This document shows, one piece after another, positions 12,071-24,313 of a stretch of 64,000 nt of DNA. A program made the position numbers and the translations under genes. Location: assembly GCA_963971285.1 (NCBI GenBank), contig OZ020248.1, forward strand, positions 21,225,873-21,289,872, in the 5' to 3' direction. The notes beneath the pieces are model-generated. The model did no database searches, was not told the DNA's origin, and worked only from the letters and a program-made list of their open reading frames with translations. The number at the start of each line of letters is the position of its first letter. Position 1 is the first letter of the stretch. This DNA is from Astropecten irregularis (Eukaryota > Echinodermata > Asteroidea > Paxillosida > Astropectinidae).

Positions 12071-12162
12071 GCCCGATTTCATAAAACTTATGACGAGTCG
12101 CAGAGTTTCTCTATGGACTCACCGCATAGATGCGACGCATCGCAGAGCTTTATGAAATCGGC
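12071..12162. mobile_element. Short inverted-repeat element (GCCCGATTTCATAAA ends)
   Basis: The left end GCCCGATTTCATAAAACT is matched by the reverse complement of the right end, GCCGATTTCATAAAGCT, giving a 92-bp hairpin element. The interior includes a small gatgcgacgcatc-type palindrome. It is non-coding. Confidence 0.6.
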
Positions 12163-12309
12163 TTATGGTCTCATATGATATGAACTAGTGTACAATAAGT
12201 GTTTTACAGTAGGACAAAAGTTATTATTTTAGGAGCATGGACTTTAAGCAGATTGTGTTTAGAGTAATACCAATCTGCTACTGTGTGTACTTGGTCGATA
12301 GCCACGAGA

Positions 12310-13939
12310 CATGTCCTCTCCTGATACACCTTTATCTGGATGGCTGGAAACCACTTTCAGGGTCACTAAAAAATATTTCAAGATTGTTATTTCAAATTGT
12401 TCAAGTTACCTGCAGAGAATTTGACCTTCACCAGCTTGAAGGACATCCAGTCTTCCACTGGCTCCCGTTGCTCTTTCATTGCTTGCACAGTGTTCTTGGG
12501 TGTCCAGAATACAGTGTCTTTGGAGATCCATTTTTTGGGGGATCACACTCTCTACCTCCACATCTCCTTCCAGCCACACAGCACGAGCCACATATCTTCA
12601 AATCCCAAAGACAAATAAGTATAGTCACACAGTTATATTAATGATGCTGAGGCTTCGATGCATGTGGGAGAAGACCGGCCCTCTGCTCCGCCGACATGGT
12701 GATGATATGAAGGACCTGCAAAGCCCGGCGCCGTTCTCCCTACTCCTTCAAGTTTGCAACAACCAGCTTTGCCACTGCTTCTTAAGCTTCTCGAAGTTCA
12801 ATCTCGATCGCGGCTAGCCTGGACTGATACTGGCCCAAGATCAACTCCCCCAGCTCTATCGCCAAACTTGCCGTCTTCTTATTCCAAGAGATGACCATCT
12901 CGGACGAGCAAGTAATGCCGAAAGGCAGGGTTGGTATTTTCTTGTTGACCTTGCACCAGTCAGGTGCTTCGGCACGATCAAGGTTTCCCTTAAGATTATC
13001 CGCCTGTCTCTGGACCCGATTCCTCAGGCCAGCTAAGCAGACAATTTGGACCCTAGCCCTACGGACCAAGGCCAAAGCGGGAGGGGAAAGCTGAATGTGC
13101 TTGTCTTTTTTCTTTTTGGGTGTGGATACATATAATATCCCAAGCAGTCTTCGCCTTCTGCCTTGTGCGGCATTTGATCAACTCACTCCGGTATATTTGA
13201 CATACACAACATCTTGATTTGTTGCTCATCAGTTGGCACTTCTCATGGCGGATGGTATTATTGACGAAAGAATCTCTCATGGTAACTCTTGTTCCGATTT
13301 GGCCATCTTCACCTTTAGTGATGTTTATCAGATCTGGAAAATCATCATTCCCAACACAGACTACAAGCGATTGCATTTTGTTGAATACTTTCTGCACATC
13401 ATCTGGAGAAGCGAAAACAGAAGGTACATCACTAATGACTGGATTCCCAGGTTTCATCACAACATCCGAAACTACCAACTGCCACGTCAGGTCACTGAAT
13501 ATTTTGAAGTAGGCAACTGGATGACCTTCACTGCTCATCTTCATGAAATGAAGCCTTCTGATCCTTCCCATGGAATGAGACCACACCTAACTCCCTCCAT
13601 CTTCAACCTCTCCACCATTCTACTCGTCAAAGACAATGCCTCATCCCCTTGACATAGCTTACATACACCTTCTTGGAAGATCGCCAGCTCAATATTGCAA
13701 GTTGCCTTCATCTTTTTCTTGGCCTTCATCCACCACTTCTTCATCTTGAGCTCACACAGTTTACACACAAATGGTGGGTGTATACCAGGTGAATCATTGT
13801 TAACATCGAAATGAAATAATGCCTGGATCTGCTTGGTGAGTAGCCCTTTCTCAATAGGTTGGCGATCATCAGATATGGCTCTCTCTTCCCCACAAAGCCG
13901 GCAAAATAACCGCAGACACTCATGATGCGGATCAGCCAT
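12310..13939 (-). pseudogene. RAG1 N-terminal-like zinc domain protein, copy B
   Basis: The best start is the ATG at 13939 (MADPHHEC). The first 132 residues hold C13-x2-C16 (CRLCG), a helix QIQALFHFDV, IHPPFVC at 53-59 with C62, then C81 and C93-x2-C96. This ligand pattern and the FxxDVxxD...IHPxxFC spacing match the RAG1 N-terminal (importin-binding) zinc region. A one-base shift near 13560-13590 moves into the 13586-13059 frame (FSDLTWQLVVSDV, VCVGNDDFPDLI, IRHEKCQLM, CCVCQ). More frames to about 12400 include VCLAGLRNRV, LHIITMSAEQ and ICGSC-like cysteines. No RAG1 catalytic core is present. The whole block is repeated at 25.5-27.1 kb. It is probably a dead transposon-associated gene; its molecular role is unknown. 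Confidence 0.7.
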
Positions 13940-15289
13940 AGTTACGGTGACTTCATGAGCAATGCTCTGCTCTCACTATAAGACAAACAAAAATACAAAA
14001 AACTCATAATCATGATCATCCATGATGTAAGAAATGTAATTTGTTTCCCTCCTCCATATAGCTTTTTTTTAATTGAATTGGAATAATAATAAACCATTCT
14101 TATATAGTGCACGTGATGCAATTTCAAAAATCAATCTTAAGTACTGCTCGGTAGGTGTTTTCCTTGTAGGCTACAATTCTTTTTGAAGTAAACATTAATT
14201 AATATTTTAAAGCATGACCATAATTGCCATCTTCCCGCAAAAAACATCAATTTGCAAAAGTTGTTATTGAACACAACTATTGAATTAGGCCTCTTAATTC
14301 CATTATTTTGTTTTCTTGCATTTGCATGGTAATGGTTTTAGTCTTTGGAATTACATGTACATGTACTTTGCACTGATCCGAGCTTTCAGGAGGTCCCACT
14401 CGACAGCAACATGCTCTTCTAGGACTCCTGCCTCTTCCAGGACCGGTTGGAAATGATTGACCAACTGACTAACATGCTCTGAACCAAAATCTGAAAAAAA
14501 TTAACACTGCATGTTATTCTCGCTCCATCAATAATACCGTCAGTGCATAAGAACATGAAATTACATGAAAGTGTACAAAAGGAAAGGACTTTCACTTTAC
14601 CTTCCAAAGCTTTATCTTCCAAAGATTCAGTATCACAAAGGCCAAAATTTGAAACTTGCTATTCCCAAATCAGAGAGTACGCCACTGTTCATGTCTTGGA
14701 AGCGATCCTCTAAGCTAGTGTAGAGACAACTGAGAACAACTGCACCACTGATGTCTCCCTCTCCAGTAAGAGGTCCATGTTGAAAGACGCTATCTTCAAA
14801 GTTTTGCAGCATTGGAGTGATCTTAAAAGGCCAGAACACTTTAAAAAGTATAAAAGTATTAAAAGTTATAAAAGTAATTAATTTTACCACTGCATGAAAA
14901 AAAGTATATAATATGAGTTAACACTAAAAATAAGTGCATCATATACTTAGTAATTATTTACTTTGGCTTGTATTTCTGGAGAACCTCTGAAGCACTCTCA
15001 ATGGAAGCTGCTACATCTGCCACGGAGTTGTTTTCCCATTGCAACGGGAGTATATATGCATACACCGATGTAGCGGCAAATGAAATAAATTATTTCCACT
15101 TGTCGCCAAAATTTTATCAACCTTTTTATATTGTTTTCTAGACATTACTTAATCTGTTTTCAGTAGTTATGCAAAAAAGCTTATTTGCAAGTACTGTGAT
15201 TTGTAAACATACATCTTTGAAAACCTAATAATAAGGCCTACGTGTAAAGCCATGGCCAGTTTAGTTTATATCGAGGCTAGAGGTCGTTC
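13940..15289. other. Non-coding flank, including the tail of a duplicated block
   Basis: Bases 14126-14350 reappear nearly unchanged at 26873-27102, where they directly follow the RAG1-N-like copy C. The 290 bp between 13836 and 14125 are missing there. The rest (14350-15289) is AT-rich with no recognisable gene. Two minus-strand frames at 14419-14622 and 14633-14890 have ordinary composition but no motif I know. Confidence 0.5.
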
Positions 15290-15460
15290 AAACAGTAGGC
15301 GTTTGTGCTCAAACATCCAAGCAACTTCCTCAACTCCCTTTTTGCCCGTCATTTTCTCCAACTTGGCTGCCTCTTGTTTGGCCTTCATGCTTTCACTCTC
15401 GTTTACCCCTGTTAAAGCCCTGCAACCCGTTTCCCATTTATAATCTGTGTGTCCTTTGAA
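15290..15460 (-). pseudogene. CACTA-like transposase fragment, piece 1
   Basis: Minus-strand translation gives ALTGVNESESMKAKQEAAKL, then EKMTGKKGVEEVAWM. This resembles the piece at 15880-16060 (ALDGTTASIQKKAKTAASRL, EKATGKKGIEELARL), so two paralogous fragments of one transposase lie about 600 bp apart on the same strand. In CACTA/EnSpm-like transposases this helix-rich block, ending GxKGxxxLxxL, precedes a PxMHxI motif. Confidence 0.5.
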
Positions 15461-15649
15461 GGAGGAGAATGTCGTTGTCTCCTCTCTTCACTGCCAAATC
15501 TGGCTGTATCAGAGTGAAGAGCCAGGGCAGCCTCCGCAGTGTATAAGTTCTCATTGTCATCTCTCTCAGTCAAGAGGCCGACAAAACTTGTTCATGACCA
15601 CCTGTGAAGATAATTAGTAAAGACATAAAAATATAAATTAATAATGGTA

Positions 15650-16310
15650 AAAAGTAGAAATGAATTATGGTATAATCTGCATGAACGCTGCACATTCTAT
15701 ATCGGAAGCATTCGGGCCTTTATTGTCCGATGATAAACTTTGCGGTCTGACAAATTTGTCTGACACTTCATTAACAGATGTCACTTTTTCCCAGACAAAC
15801 ACACACTCAAATACACCACGAAACATCAGGTCAACATCACACAAATTACTCATAACAGAACTCACTTGAATCGTGTGCATCAGCTCAATTGGGATGTTAA
15901 TATTGGAGTAGTATGACAGCCTGGCCAGTTCCTCTATGCCTTTCTTCCCAGTAGCCTTTTCAAGTCTCGATGCTGCTGTCTTGGCTTTCTTCTGTATGCT
16001 GGCAGTTGTGCCATCCAAGGCTCTGTTGTTGAGTTCATCAACCTGTCTGCCCATGTCCAATTGCACCTCTTTACACGTAGCTAGCAGTGCTGAGCGAAGC
16101 TCTGTACTCCCAAACTGGTCTGTCCTCGGACATGAATCGGAGCAGCAGTCTTCAGCACTTTTGAAGCACCTGGGCTGTCAAAGACCCTCATTACAACTCG
16201 CACCTTCAGTGTAAAATTGGCCTCCGTGCTGCCATCGAAGCAAGGAACTCCTGAGTCTAGTTCCTCAAGCTCATCAATTAATGGGGTCATGTATGGGTTC
16301 ATGTCTGTTG
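15650..16310 (-). pseudogene. CACTA/EnSpm-like transposase fragment, piece 2
   Basis: The frame at 16302-16081 starts MNPYMTPLIDELEELDSGVP and continues FTLKVRVVMRVFDSPGASKV. This corresponds to the INPYLxPLIDELxxLWxGV...DxPAxxKV block of Tnp2/transposase_21-like enzymes of animals. It shifts frame into 16066-15665, which has a basic helical block, GKKGIEELARLSYYS and IPIELMHTI. The last stands where the family has a PMHNI-type motif of the catalytic core. Residues after about 60 of the second frame do not match the family and may be foreign sequence. The piece is frameshifted and incomplete, so not functional. Confidence 0.6.
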
Positions 16311-17550
16311 ACCCACTGGGACCTATATTAATGACAACAAGTTTTAGTTATGAACAATCTTTTATACGCATGACGTATCATTAGTGTCATTCACAATACC
16401 CATGACTGTGTCTTGTGAATAATTTCTGCAACTGGTTTATGATTCACAGTACGTACATTCAGCATCTGACTATTAATCAATGACCATGAATGCTTATATA
16501 CTGCTTATGTACATATTACTGAGATGATTTACTCGACAGCCACATGTAATTACTAAAGAATGTCTTAGATTAGAATATCAGGATTCCTGAATTCCTGAAT
16601 CCCCCTCCTCTGCCTCCCTCCATTTCTGTCCGCAGCATGTTTGAACCATGACTTTATGATGGCTTCGACCTGGTCAATGGAGGCTGTCAATATCATTGCA
16701 TTTTATGCATCACCGATTCTAGGGATCTTGAGGAGTGTCCAGCTTCAATTGCTGATTTTGTTTTTTTAATAAGCCTTCATGTACAACAGTAACTCAACTG
16801 ACCATGCTCAATCTTACATGTTGAAAAAACTAATGCCATCTTCATAATAACTAATTTGTAAATAAGATACATTTTACACTTAGCAATGCTCCTTTGTTAA
16901 ACTGTGTAAATCCTTCATTTACTCAGTGGAAAGTGGTTACATGCAGTCAACAAGTAGAAACACAAACTTTTCATGGGTGCAAACTACAAATTTACAATAA
17001 TCGCTTTCTTCGCACAAATTAATGGCATAGAATAAGAAGGAGTTAAATTTAAACATTAATACAGTACATCTGTATTATCATGTCCTTATGTACAGTAACA
17101 TTTGATTTAACACTTTGTCGTACAAATTCAAACCAAGTATTACATATATCATTAACTTTTTCTAATTAGAGGAGTGCCATAACTGTTGTGATGTGTTGAA
17201 ATACAAACACGAGAATTTGAAATACTTTTCTGTTGTGGACTACATGTACATGTGTTTATATCTTGCCTTTAGTTTTATTATCTTTCCTATGTTTCTTTCG
17301 CTTTACAACCATGTCATCAGCCTGCAGTGGTCGGCCAACGTCCTTGTCTGTGCTTTAAGGAGCAGAGTATTGTGTTATTCAGTCAAATTGACTGTCACCA
17401 AACAATTTAATATAACTTACACATTTGAGATGATAACCCTGACAAACTATATATTTTTAGAAAGCATATGGCATTGCGCTTCAAAAAATATGAATTTTGA
17501 TGAATTTGGCCTTGAAATGTTGTATGCAAATTAGGTAGTTGTTCTGAAAA
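16311..17550. other. No recognisable gene
   Basis: This is AT-rich non-coding sequence. The 113-residue plus-strand frame at 17193-17534 is hydrophobic and low in complexity, with no motif, and is probably chance. Confidence 0.45.
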
Positions 17551-18130
17551 TTAGTAAAAAATCATGATTTTTAAAATACAATTTGATCGAAAAAACACAT
17601 CATATTCGTCGTCTTCATTATTCTTAGTGTGGGCCTCCCTTTCATCTTTGAGATTATTTAGGATCTCTTCCTCGAGTTGCGAGGACTCTTCAACAACATG
17701 TTTTAACATTGCCTGACTGAAGCTAGTCTTTGGCACAGCAAAGTGTGTGTATGCATGAAGGGTGCTTGGATGGGGTAAGCAATGAGACCCAGCCTGTCAA
17801 AGCACATTGTAGGCTGCTTTTGATTTCACCTGCATAGCTATGCACCACCTCATTATGGCAGGATGCCAGCGTATTTGCTTCCCACACATGATGGATTTCT
17901 TTTGCTCTTCCCACATGAGCTGAGCTGCTGACTCATCTTTCCAGAACATCTTTCATGGCCTCTTCACAACTATGGAATGATGCCGCCATACCCTCATCTT
18001 GTTGCAGAGACAGACACAACTCTCTTGGGCCATCATGGTATCCACTCTGCCTCCAATGCTGTATTCTTCCTCAACAAGCTTCTCCTCTCTGCCTGCAGAT
18101 TGACCACCTTCTCTTAAAGTCGTTGCCTCG
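17551..18130 (-). pseudogene. Coiled coil plus P-element/THAP9-like transposase, copy 2
   Basis: Reading down from about 18125: RLREKVVNLQAERRSLLRKN (coiled coil), then after damage FWKDESAAQLMWEEQKKS, IRWHPAIMRWCIAMQVKSKA, a TGA, a frame change, CLPHPSTLHAYTHF, and an acidic tail (LEEEILNNLKDERE). The RWHPAIxRxxIAxQxKSxAxY and LPHPxTLHxYTHF blocks are shared with the copy at 928-1640, and both match P-element/THAP9 transposases. The DEMKIK region is not reached. It lies directly downstream of a RAG1-N-like segment, in the same order as at 0.9-3.0 kb. Confidence 0.65.
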
Positions 18131-18187
18131 ATAACGATGAATTTGAGGCAATTGATGAGGCCGATCCTATCTTGATTTGCTTGGTCT

Positions 18188-18433
18188 TCAGCCTACTGTC
18201 TGACTGTGTGCAGATGCCAAATCTCCTCTGTGCACTTTGCACACAGCACATCTTCCTAAAGATGGCTCTACCATCAGGGTGCACTTCTTATGGTGAATGG
18301 TCCCGTTCACATAGGTATCCATGTTTGTCAGTTTGATGGGGATCTGTCCCTCATAACCTTTCTTTGAAGCCACAACATCCTCAAAATATGGATTCCTAGG
18401 ACACACATTCAAATGATTGAATCTGCTGCACAT
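18188..18433 (-). pseudogene. RAG1-N-like protein, C-terminal half, copy D
   Basis: An 81-residue frame: VCPRNPYFEDVV, then GYEGQIPIKLTNMDTYVNGT, IHHKKCTLMVE and GRCAVCKVHRGDL. It aligns with the second half of copies B and C (VCVGNDDFPDLI, MRDSFVNNTIRHEKCQLM, RCCVC) and with copy A (VCVGNRDFQELV, TIRHRKYHLL). The conserved HxKCxLM and CxVC cysteines suggest a second metal site outside the RAG1-like region. The N-terminal IHPPFxC half is not present upstream, so this copy is truncated. Confidence 0.6.
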
Positions 18434-18576
18434 GATGAATGTGTCCTTTGGTGTGGGGTGCTCTAGATGTCTCTGGCATAGAGAATGACCCTAAAGCTAC
18501 ATGGAAACTATGGGCAACAAATATCAAGTACAGGTATCCTTAGTACATGTACATGAAACCCAAATAAGCAAACAAT

Positions 18577-18942
18577 TTAAGATTTGGAAAATTGAGATTT
18601 CAGATTTGTGTGAAAATCAAATTTGTGACCAATATCACAAGCAAATTTCAAAATTAAATTGGAACCCTCTATATGATTAATTTTGATGGTTCCATCCGGA
18701 GTGAATTCTTCAAAGGGCTTCATCTCCCTATCCAGAAAGTTGCACTTGTTGCAAATGCAAAATCTCAAATGCCAGCCTTTTCCCAACCAATCATCATAGT
18801 CTGCAGGTGCAAGCAGAGCAAAGTGGGAGAGAGGAGAGTTCCTTGAACAAACTGTTGTCTTAATGGCTTCTGACATACTATGGTTTGCCCTCTTCCCTAT
18901 GAAGACAATCAAACTCAAAGACATCTGCTGACTGGAAATCAT
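18577..18942 (-). pseudogene. Unidentified cysteine-containing fragment
   Basis: A 121-residue frame with CICNKCNFLDREMKPFEEF and FTPDGTIKINHIEGSN, preceded by FALLAPADYDDWLGKGW. The composition is protein-like and globular, but I do not recognise a family. Its upstream end overlaps the SGNH-like fragment in another frame, so the two could be parts of one frameshifted gene. Confidence 0.35.
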
Positions 18943-19180
18943 TGGTTATACAGCCATGCTGCTTACACAGCTTGGGCACAGACCTGTTGTGTATTGTAGC
19001 CATCTCGTTGAGGTCTTCAAAATCAAACCAAGGTATAATGCTGTTCAAGATGATTTGGGCAACAGGAAACATTTCCTGTGCCAAGCGCAGCAATCTTGTA
19101 AATTTCTTCAAGTTCTGGTCAAAGAAGGATAAAGATAAATCATTTGTGCCGACATGAAGCACTACAACATGCACATTCAT
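18878..19180 (-). pseudogene. SGNH/GDSL-like hydrolase fragment
   Basis: A 100-residue frame containing VVVLHVGTNDLSLSFFDQNL, then a helical region, AQIILNSIIPWFD and FDCLHREEGKP. GTND is block III (the oxyanion Asn) of SGNH hydrolases, and a D-x2-H near the end is the usual position of the catalytic Asp-His; here DCLH fits. The catalytic Ser block would lie upstream and is not found. Such domains occur in non-LTR retrotransposon ORF1 proteins and in animal transposon-derived genes. This is most likely a remnant of one. Confidence 0.6.
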
Positions 19181-19728
19181 TCCGCTGCCATTGTGAAACT
19201 GATGTAAACCTCACAAGGTTGAGATCATTCTTGGCAGTGTACAACCTGGCTTTGTAACTACATCAGCTTGAAACCACTCACTGACAAGGTATTTGGGTAC
19301 ATACCTTGTCAATGAATCCCCCTGGGAATTTTAACATTAAACCGGGGAAGGTCATCCTGACTGGTGGGCCTACAAGAGAATTTGGAAACAGACAAACAAA
19401 CTGCCTTTTCTTTGTAAGCTGATGGTAGGATGTTGTCCTTCATTTGACCCTGATAGATGATGTGTTTTCTCATTTGTAGCAGTGTCTTTTCTGCTTGGTG
19501 AAGGTGCTGGGCACTGCTTTTGGTTTACATGGCATTTTGTTTGTTTCTTGATATCAGGCATCTGTTCTTGTATCTAAGTTCCTTCACCTTATCATTCTTC
19601 TGTTTAATGATCAATTTTTGTTGTTTTTAATTTATCTCTTTTTCAGTTCACATATTTAGTTTTCCAATTCAAGAAAGATCAAGATACTTTGCATGTTCCC
19701 TGCCTCTTGCCCTTGTGAGCTATTTCAC
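19181..19728. other. No recognisable gene
   Basis: No coding motif was seen. A 63-residue minus frame at 19370-19561 is rich in Lys, Ser and Gln and may be a linker remnant. Confidence 0.4.
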
Positions 19729-20101
19729 TATACAGTACTGCTTCTTCTGTTTTGTAACCACACTTTTTGCAGTACATCACCTTGGATGTAGCTAAGCCTC
19801 ATACATGTAGCTCTTCTGTCTTTGCCAATGGTTTTGGCTGACCATCACACTCATGATGTTTTTATTGATGATCAAGCACAGCTTGTGCACATAATTCTTC
19901 ATTTTCCTCCTTTCCTACAATCCCAACCCAAACCATCATTTTGTAATCTGTAGAATGCAAGCTCAGTATTTTGACAGTACTATGTTTAGTGTGCAGGAAA
20001 GGTGTGATTCTGCTGATGTTCATACATACTTGTAATATGTACTCAATTTGCATGCATGTCTTTCTGAATGTTTCTATTATTATTATGTAGTCATTATACA
20101 G

Positions 20102-20175
20102 GAATTGACATCATTTGTTCAGACAATGGGTAAATGATTGCAATGTCACTACTCAATGCCACAATGAAATACCAG
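20102..20175 (+). other. Exon-like 74-bp segment with consensus splice sites
   Basis: The segment is preceded by ttattatgtagtcattatacag and followed by GTAAGTAT, an almost ideal donor (accag|gtaagt). The same 74-bp unit with both signals is kept at 34172-34245. All three frames contain stops or are very short, so if it is used it is a non-coding exon. Confidence 0.35.
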
Positions 20176-22155
20176 GTAAGTATCTTCACATCAGTGTGAC
20201 AAGTGTTCACCAGTGTTATGGTTTACATCCTCAGATCTTACACTTCTGCTTTCAACCACATTAAGACATTACAATGTAGTAAAGATTCTATTTTATAGGA
20301 TTGTGTTTAGACTTTGTTAAATTTAAAAACACACGCTTACCATATATCTAGAAGATTGTGGATTGATCCATGTGCTTTTAAATTAAGCAGTGCTTTTTCA
20401 GTTTTCGTTTTTAAAACAGCATTTATTTAGAGACTACAAATATTTAAGAGATTGCTGGCGTTAGCACCTGAACCCTGGAATGACCCAACTTCAGGGTGTC
20501 ACTGGGGCTTCAAACCTCAGCTGACGGTTCAGGTTATAACCCATACTCAGTTTATATTAAGATAATGAATATTGGTTAATGCTTGAAGCTTTGTGAATCT
20601 GTATATTGCATATTTGTATTTTATCCTTGAAGCTTTATTTAACAAGTCTAGAGATGAAACAAGTAACAAAGATGTAATACCAATGTTTGCATCTGAACTT
20701 ATAATGATAGACTTATAATGATGTACTGCTTTGATAGATGATTCAGTTTTCTGGGTTGTGCAGATTGTAAAACAAATGATTAGATTTACTGAGTGTAGGT
20801 TTGCAAACTAAACAATGTACATGCATTCTTCAGCAGCTGTTTACTACACTGCTGATGTTATGACATTTGTAATGATACAGCAGCCCAAACATGCAAATTC
20901 ATGTTTTGTCAAAATGTTCCACTGCCACTGCAAAATGCTCCACACTGAAATACCTGAGAATTTTCTCCAGAGCTCTTGGAAAGATCAACATGCAGCTTGA
21001 ATGTTAAGCAAGAGACACCTTGAACACAGTATCAGAACTGTCATTGCCTGAAGAATTGATGTATGAATCAACATGTTCAGTTATGACAACTGACATCCAA
21101 CATGAGTGGAACAAACATCCTCAGCCTGCACCCTCATCATCATCACTTTCACTCTCTCCAAGACAGCAGTGAATCTGTGCCAGGTACTGAGCTTGTGATG
21201 TGTTTCTTCTCATCAGTCAGAGATCTGCCAAGGTATCAGATTTCAACAATGTCACTGATTCTCTTCAAGACTGGTACAACCCTAACTAACATCCTGATGA
21301 AGAAGGCACAACTGTGCTGCATGGGTCAAGGTGCAGGAGTCCTGAAAATCCATTGAGATTATTGAGATGAAGTGAACACACATCAGTGTTATCATTGAAC
21401 TTCACTACATTGCAGAAGCTGTACAGACACACAGTACAGCCAACCAGTAGGAGAGTGATACTGCTACCATGCAGCATTCATTGATAAATGACATGCAGTG
21501 AAACATCCTGATGAATGATACATGTGAAAAGCCATCAGTGTGTACAGAACCACAGAGATAATCATGGTATCCTCAACAACAACTTGTGGACTTGAGCAGT
21601 GAGCATCAACAGTGGAGTTGAGCATATGGCAATTCATTCTGTCAACAATTTCCTTTTGAGTTATGTTGCTATAGGTCCACTTTGATCTGCACATTCCTTC
21701 TTTTACAGTTAATGAAACAAAGGTAGTAATTAAGTACATGTATTAAGCAAAACAAGATCTCATGCAAGGACTTTATAAATTAAAGGAGTAGGCATTGCTT
21801 TTTAGATACTTTATTAATGTTCACTGTAGTTGAAAGCAGAAGTGTTGTCACCTCTCAACAAGTGAAACATGTACCGTATAAAAGCCCACAAATCTTGGTT
21901 GTTCTTGCATGTTTGTTTCAGCACAAAATGTAAAGTTAAAGTGACATTGCATGATTTTGCTCACAGCTGTCAAGAAACTGTGATTATTAAACATGTCTTC
22001 AATAGTTCAATTGACAAGTTTGTAATAGCTTTTAAAATGGTATGATCTGCATATCTTAAATATACTCCATGGTATTGTCAAATGCTGAGCATTCATTACA
22101 ACCTCACCCCTGGTGTCTGTAGATTTGTTCTCTTTTCTTTCTGTTTTTCTTTTAG

Positions 22156-22640
22156 AATTTCAAACAGAAGATTCCTGTTGATCTTGACAGATTGCTAGAA
22201 ATCCTCCCACAATGTCTTGGTCACAGACTGAGAGTCAAAGATCCATGACATCACTCCGTAGTGAATGTTTTTGGCAGCTGTCCTCTTTTATGCCAATTGC
22301 ATCTCTCATGTAATTTGGGCTTTTTTCCACTCTCCTATCAATTTCTTTCATTCTTAAGGCACTCTACATCCATGTCTCTCTGTAAATTGACACCTGATTG
22401 TGGAGGCCTTGATGCATAAAGAGTCTGCACCACTGGTGATGTCATGCAATAGGGTAATGGTCTAGTTAGTGTAAGTTGAAACACTTGAAAGAAGGCAACA
22501 ATGAGTCAGGTGGTTCCTGATGATACCCCCACCTCTGAGTGGTTAATACAAAGAACCAGCAATGGATATTGTTGGTCTTTGGGGGACCTTTATACCACAA
22601 GTGTTTTCAATTTTTAAGAAATAAAGAAACCTTTACATCA
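22156..22640 (+). other. Possible terminal exon with polyadenylation signal
   Basis: A long pyrimidine tract (ctcttttctttctgtttttcttttag) ends at 22155. From 22156 the first frame is open for 30 residues (NFKQKIPVDLDRLLEILPQC and ten more) to a TGA at 22246. AATAAA lies at 22620-22625. Together these resemble a last exon with a 3 UTR. In the second copy (around 36510) the acceptor and the first part of this exon are deleted. The peptide is not recognised. Confidence 0.35.
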
Positions 22641-23616
22641 TGTACTGAAAAGTATTTATTTCAAAGAATTTCTATTTATAACCATCTTCATAGTGCTGTT
22701 TGTTTTGTGTCGTTTACTTTTCTTTGTTTTTGTTGATTTCTTGTTGTTTTGGTGGCAGAGCAAGGAGATTTATTGTTAAATTCCAGAGAAACTCATGTAT
22801 GAAGTGGGACATTGCCATTGACATTCTCCTAATTCATAAATTATCAGGGGAGGGGGAAACTTGGTCTCATCCCCCACCAGGATTGGCAGGGAAGTGCCAC
22901 CACCCATGTATGAGAGATTTACATGTAGACAGAGCCCCTCCCCAACCCCCCTCCCCCTGCTGCATTTCAAAAATTGCAAGAATGTTTCAAGTGAGGAAAG
23001 GTGAATGGTTCTTTATTCAAAATAAATGAAATCCTCCTACAATGTTAGAATATTTGCAGTGACCCTAAGTGGTATAAAAACCTCTTGATACCACCAGGCT
23101 TTAGACAATGGACAATGCACAGTGAATTTCATCTTGACAGATGCAGACCAGTAAATACATGTAGGTCCAAATCAGTCTGTGGAGCTTAATAATATTTTGT
23201 ATAGCCTCAAAATCATTTTATAAAAGCATTTGCTTTTGTCTTGTAAAGAAAAAATGGATGGAACCCCTCACCAGATTTGGATTTCCACCTTTGAGCTGTT
23301 TCGATGAAATCAGGCCCTAAAGTTGCTCTATTTTTGCCATGTAGTGGAGGGGTACATTTTTGAGTCAGGCACCAGTCAATTTGGCAGTTTTAGGGTCATT
23401 TTTCTTTAGATGGTCTTTTCTCAAAAGGCCATCGGTTACCATATAGAAAATTGTGAAGAAAATAAAAATTGAAGTTACAGCTTCATTTTGGTGTATGGCT
23501 TGATAGCCTGAGAAACTTGTGAGTATTTGTAATAATTGTTTGAATTTGGTCATTTTGCATGGGAGCCTATGGGAAATTATTTACTGGTCTGAGTGTCTGC
23601 CGCCCTCTGTTGGGAT

Positions 23617-24313
23617 GGGGACATAGTATGGTGCTCTGTGTCCCTGGAGCAGGTACCCAGACTCCACAATGGAATTCCATATACGTACTGTATAATATCT
23701 CACATGTTGACTGAACGCGTGTTCATTTGCTTTGGATTGTGGAAGTAAACAAGTCTGGTGTTGGGTTGCCGATGTTGCTGAAGTTTTAATGTTCCTAAAT
23801 GTTTTGGACAGTCGTACTTCTAGGTGCAAACATGCATTTCCAGGTTGCGTTTAGTCACCTCCCGGAAGTCATGAATGTTGATAGTTGGTGACTGATGATG
23901 ACCAGTCTCAGGAATGATCGAATAGTTGTGGTTCAGGCTGCCACGCATCGCATGCACGGACAACGGACTTGTGGAGGTCATGAACGCAACAACATACAGT
24001 ATACATGAACCTTGTGACAACAAAGTATTCCTTCAGTTTGAATGTGCAACGTGGGCCTGATGACATACCAGCATACATGGAGTGCATTGAGTGCTATTAA
24101 TTAGCTTGTAATGTGTACTTCCAAGATGCAAAGAGTAAGCTCCACGTCTACATCAACTCGGTGGGTTTTGACTTCTTGCTAGCCTAGTCCCTTCCTCCAT
24201 GCCTGGGCTAAGGAGTAAGGTAAGTACATGTACATGATGCATGGTGCTGCAGACATTTTTTTCAATTCTGCGTTAGGGCAGCTCTTTTTATTACTGTGGT
24301 TCTCATTTCTTTT
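23617..24313. other. Unrecognised minus-strand frames
   Basis: Minus frames at 24023-23820 and 23829-23581 overlap by 10 bases. The second contains SKANEHAFSQHVRYYTVRIW followed by NSIV, faintly like the end of non-LTR reverse transcriptases (xxSFSxRxxxxWNxLP). The match is too weak to call. The rest shows nothing. Confidence 0.25.

Larger units (their letters stand above)
19729..23616. repeat. Long direct duplication, copy 1
   Basis: The sequence from the phrase tactgcttcttctgttttg (19735) to tgtctgccgccctctgttgg (23616) recurs in the same order and orientation at about 33797-37506. Identity is high in most parts (for example 21002-21480 against 35064-35553), with stretches replaced or deleted: 20283-20440, 21740-21860 and the end around 22990-23360. 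The block is mainly non-coding. It holds a perfect splice-donor context, a strong acceptor and an AATAAA on the plus strand (see the next entries), so it may be part of a gene or long non-coding RNA rather than a transposon. I saw no terminal repeats. Confidence 0.75.

Noticed and set aside
12310-13939. A true RAG1 or ProtoRAG locus
   Set aside because: No catalytic core blocks, RAG2-like kelch frame or recombination-signal-like terminal repeats were seen anywhere in the window.
17193-17534. Hydrophobic 113-residue plus-strand frame as a membrane protein
   Set aside because: AT-rich composition alone explains the Phe, Ile and Leu content; no start context or domain.
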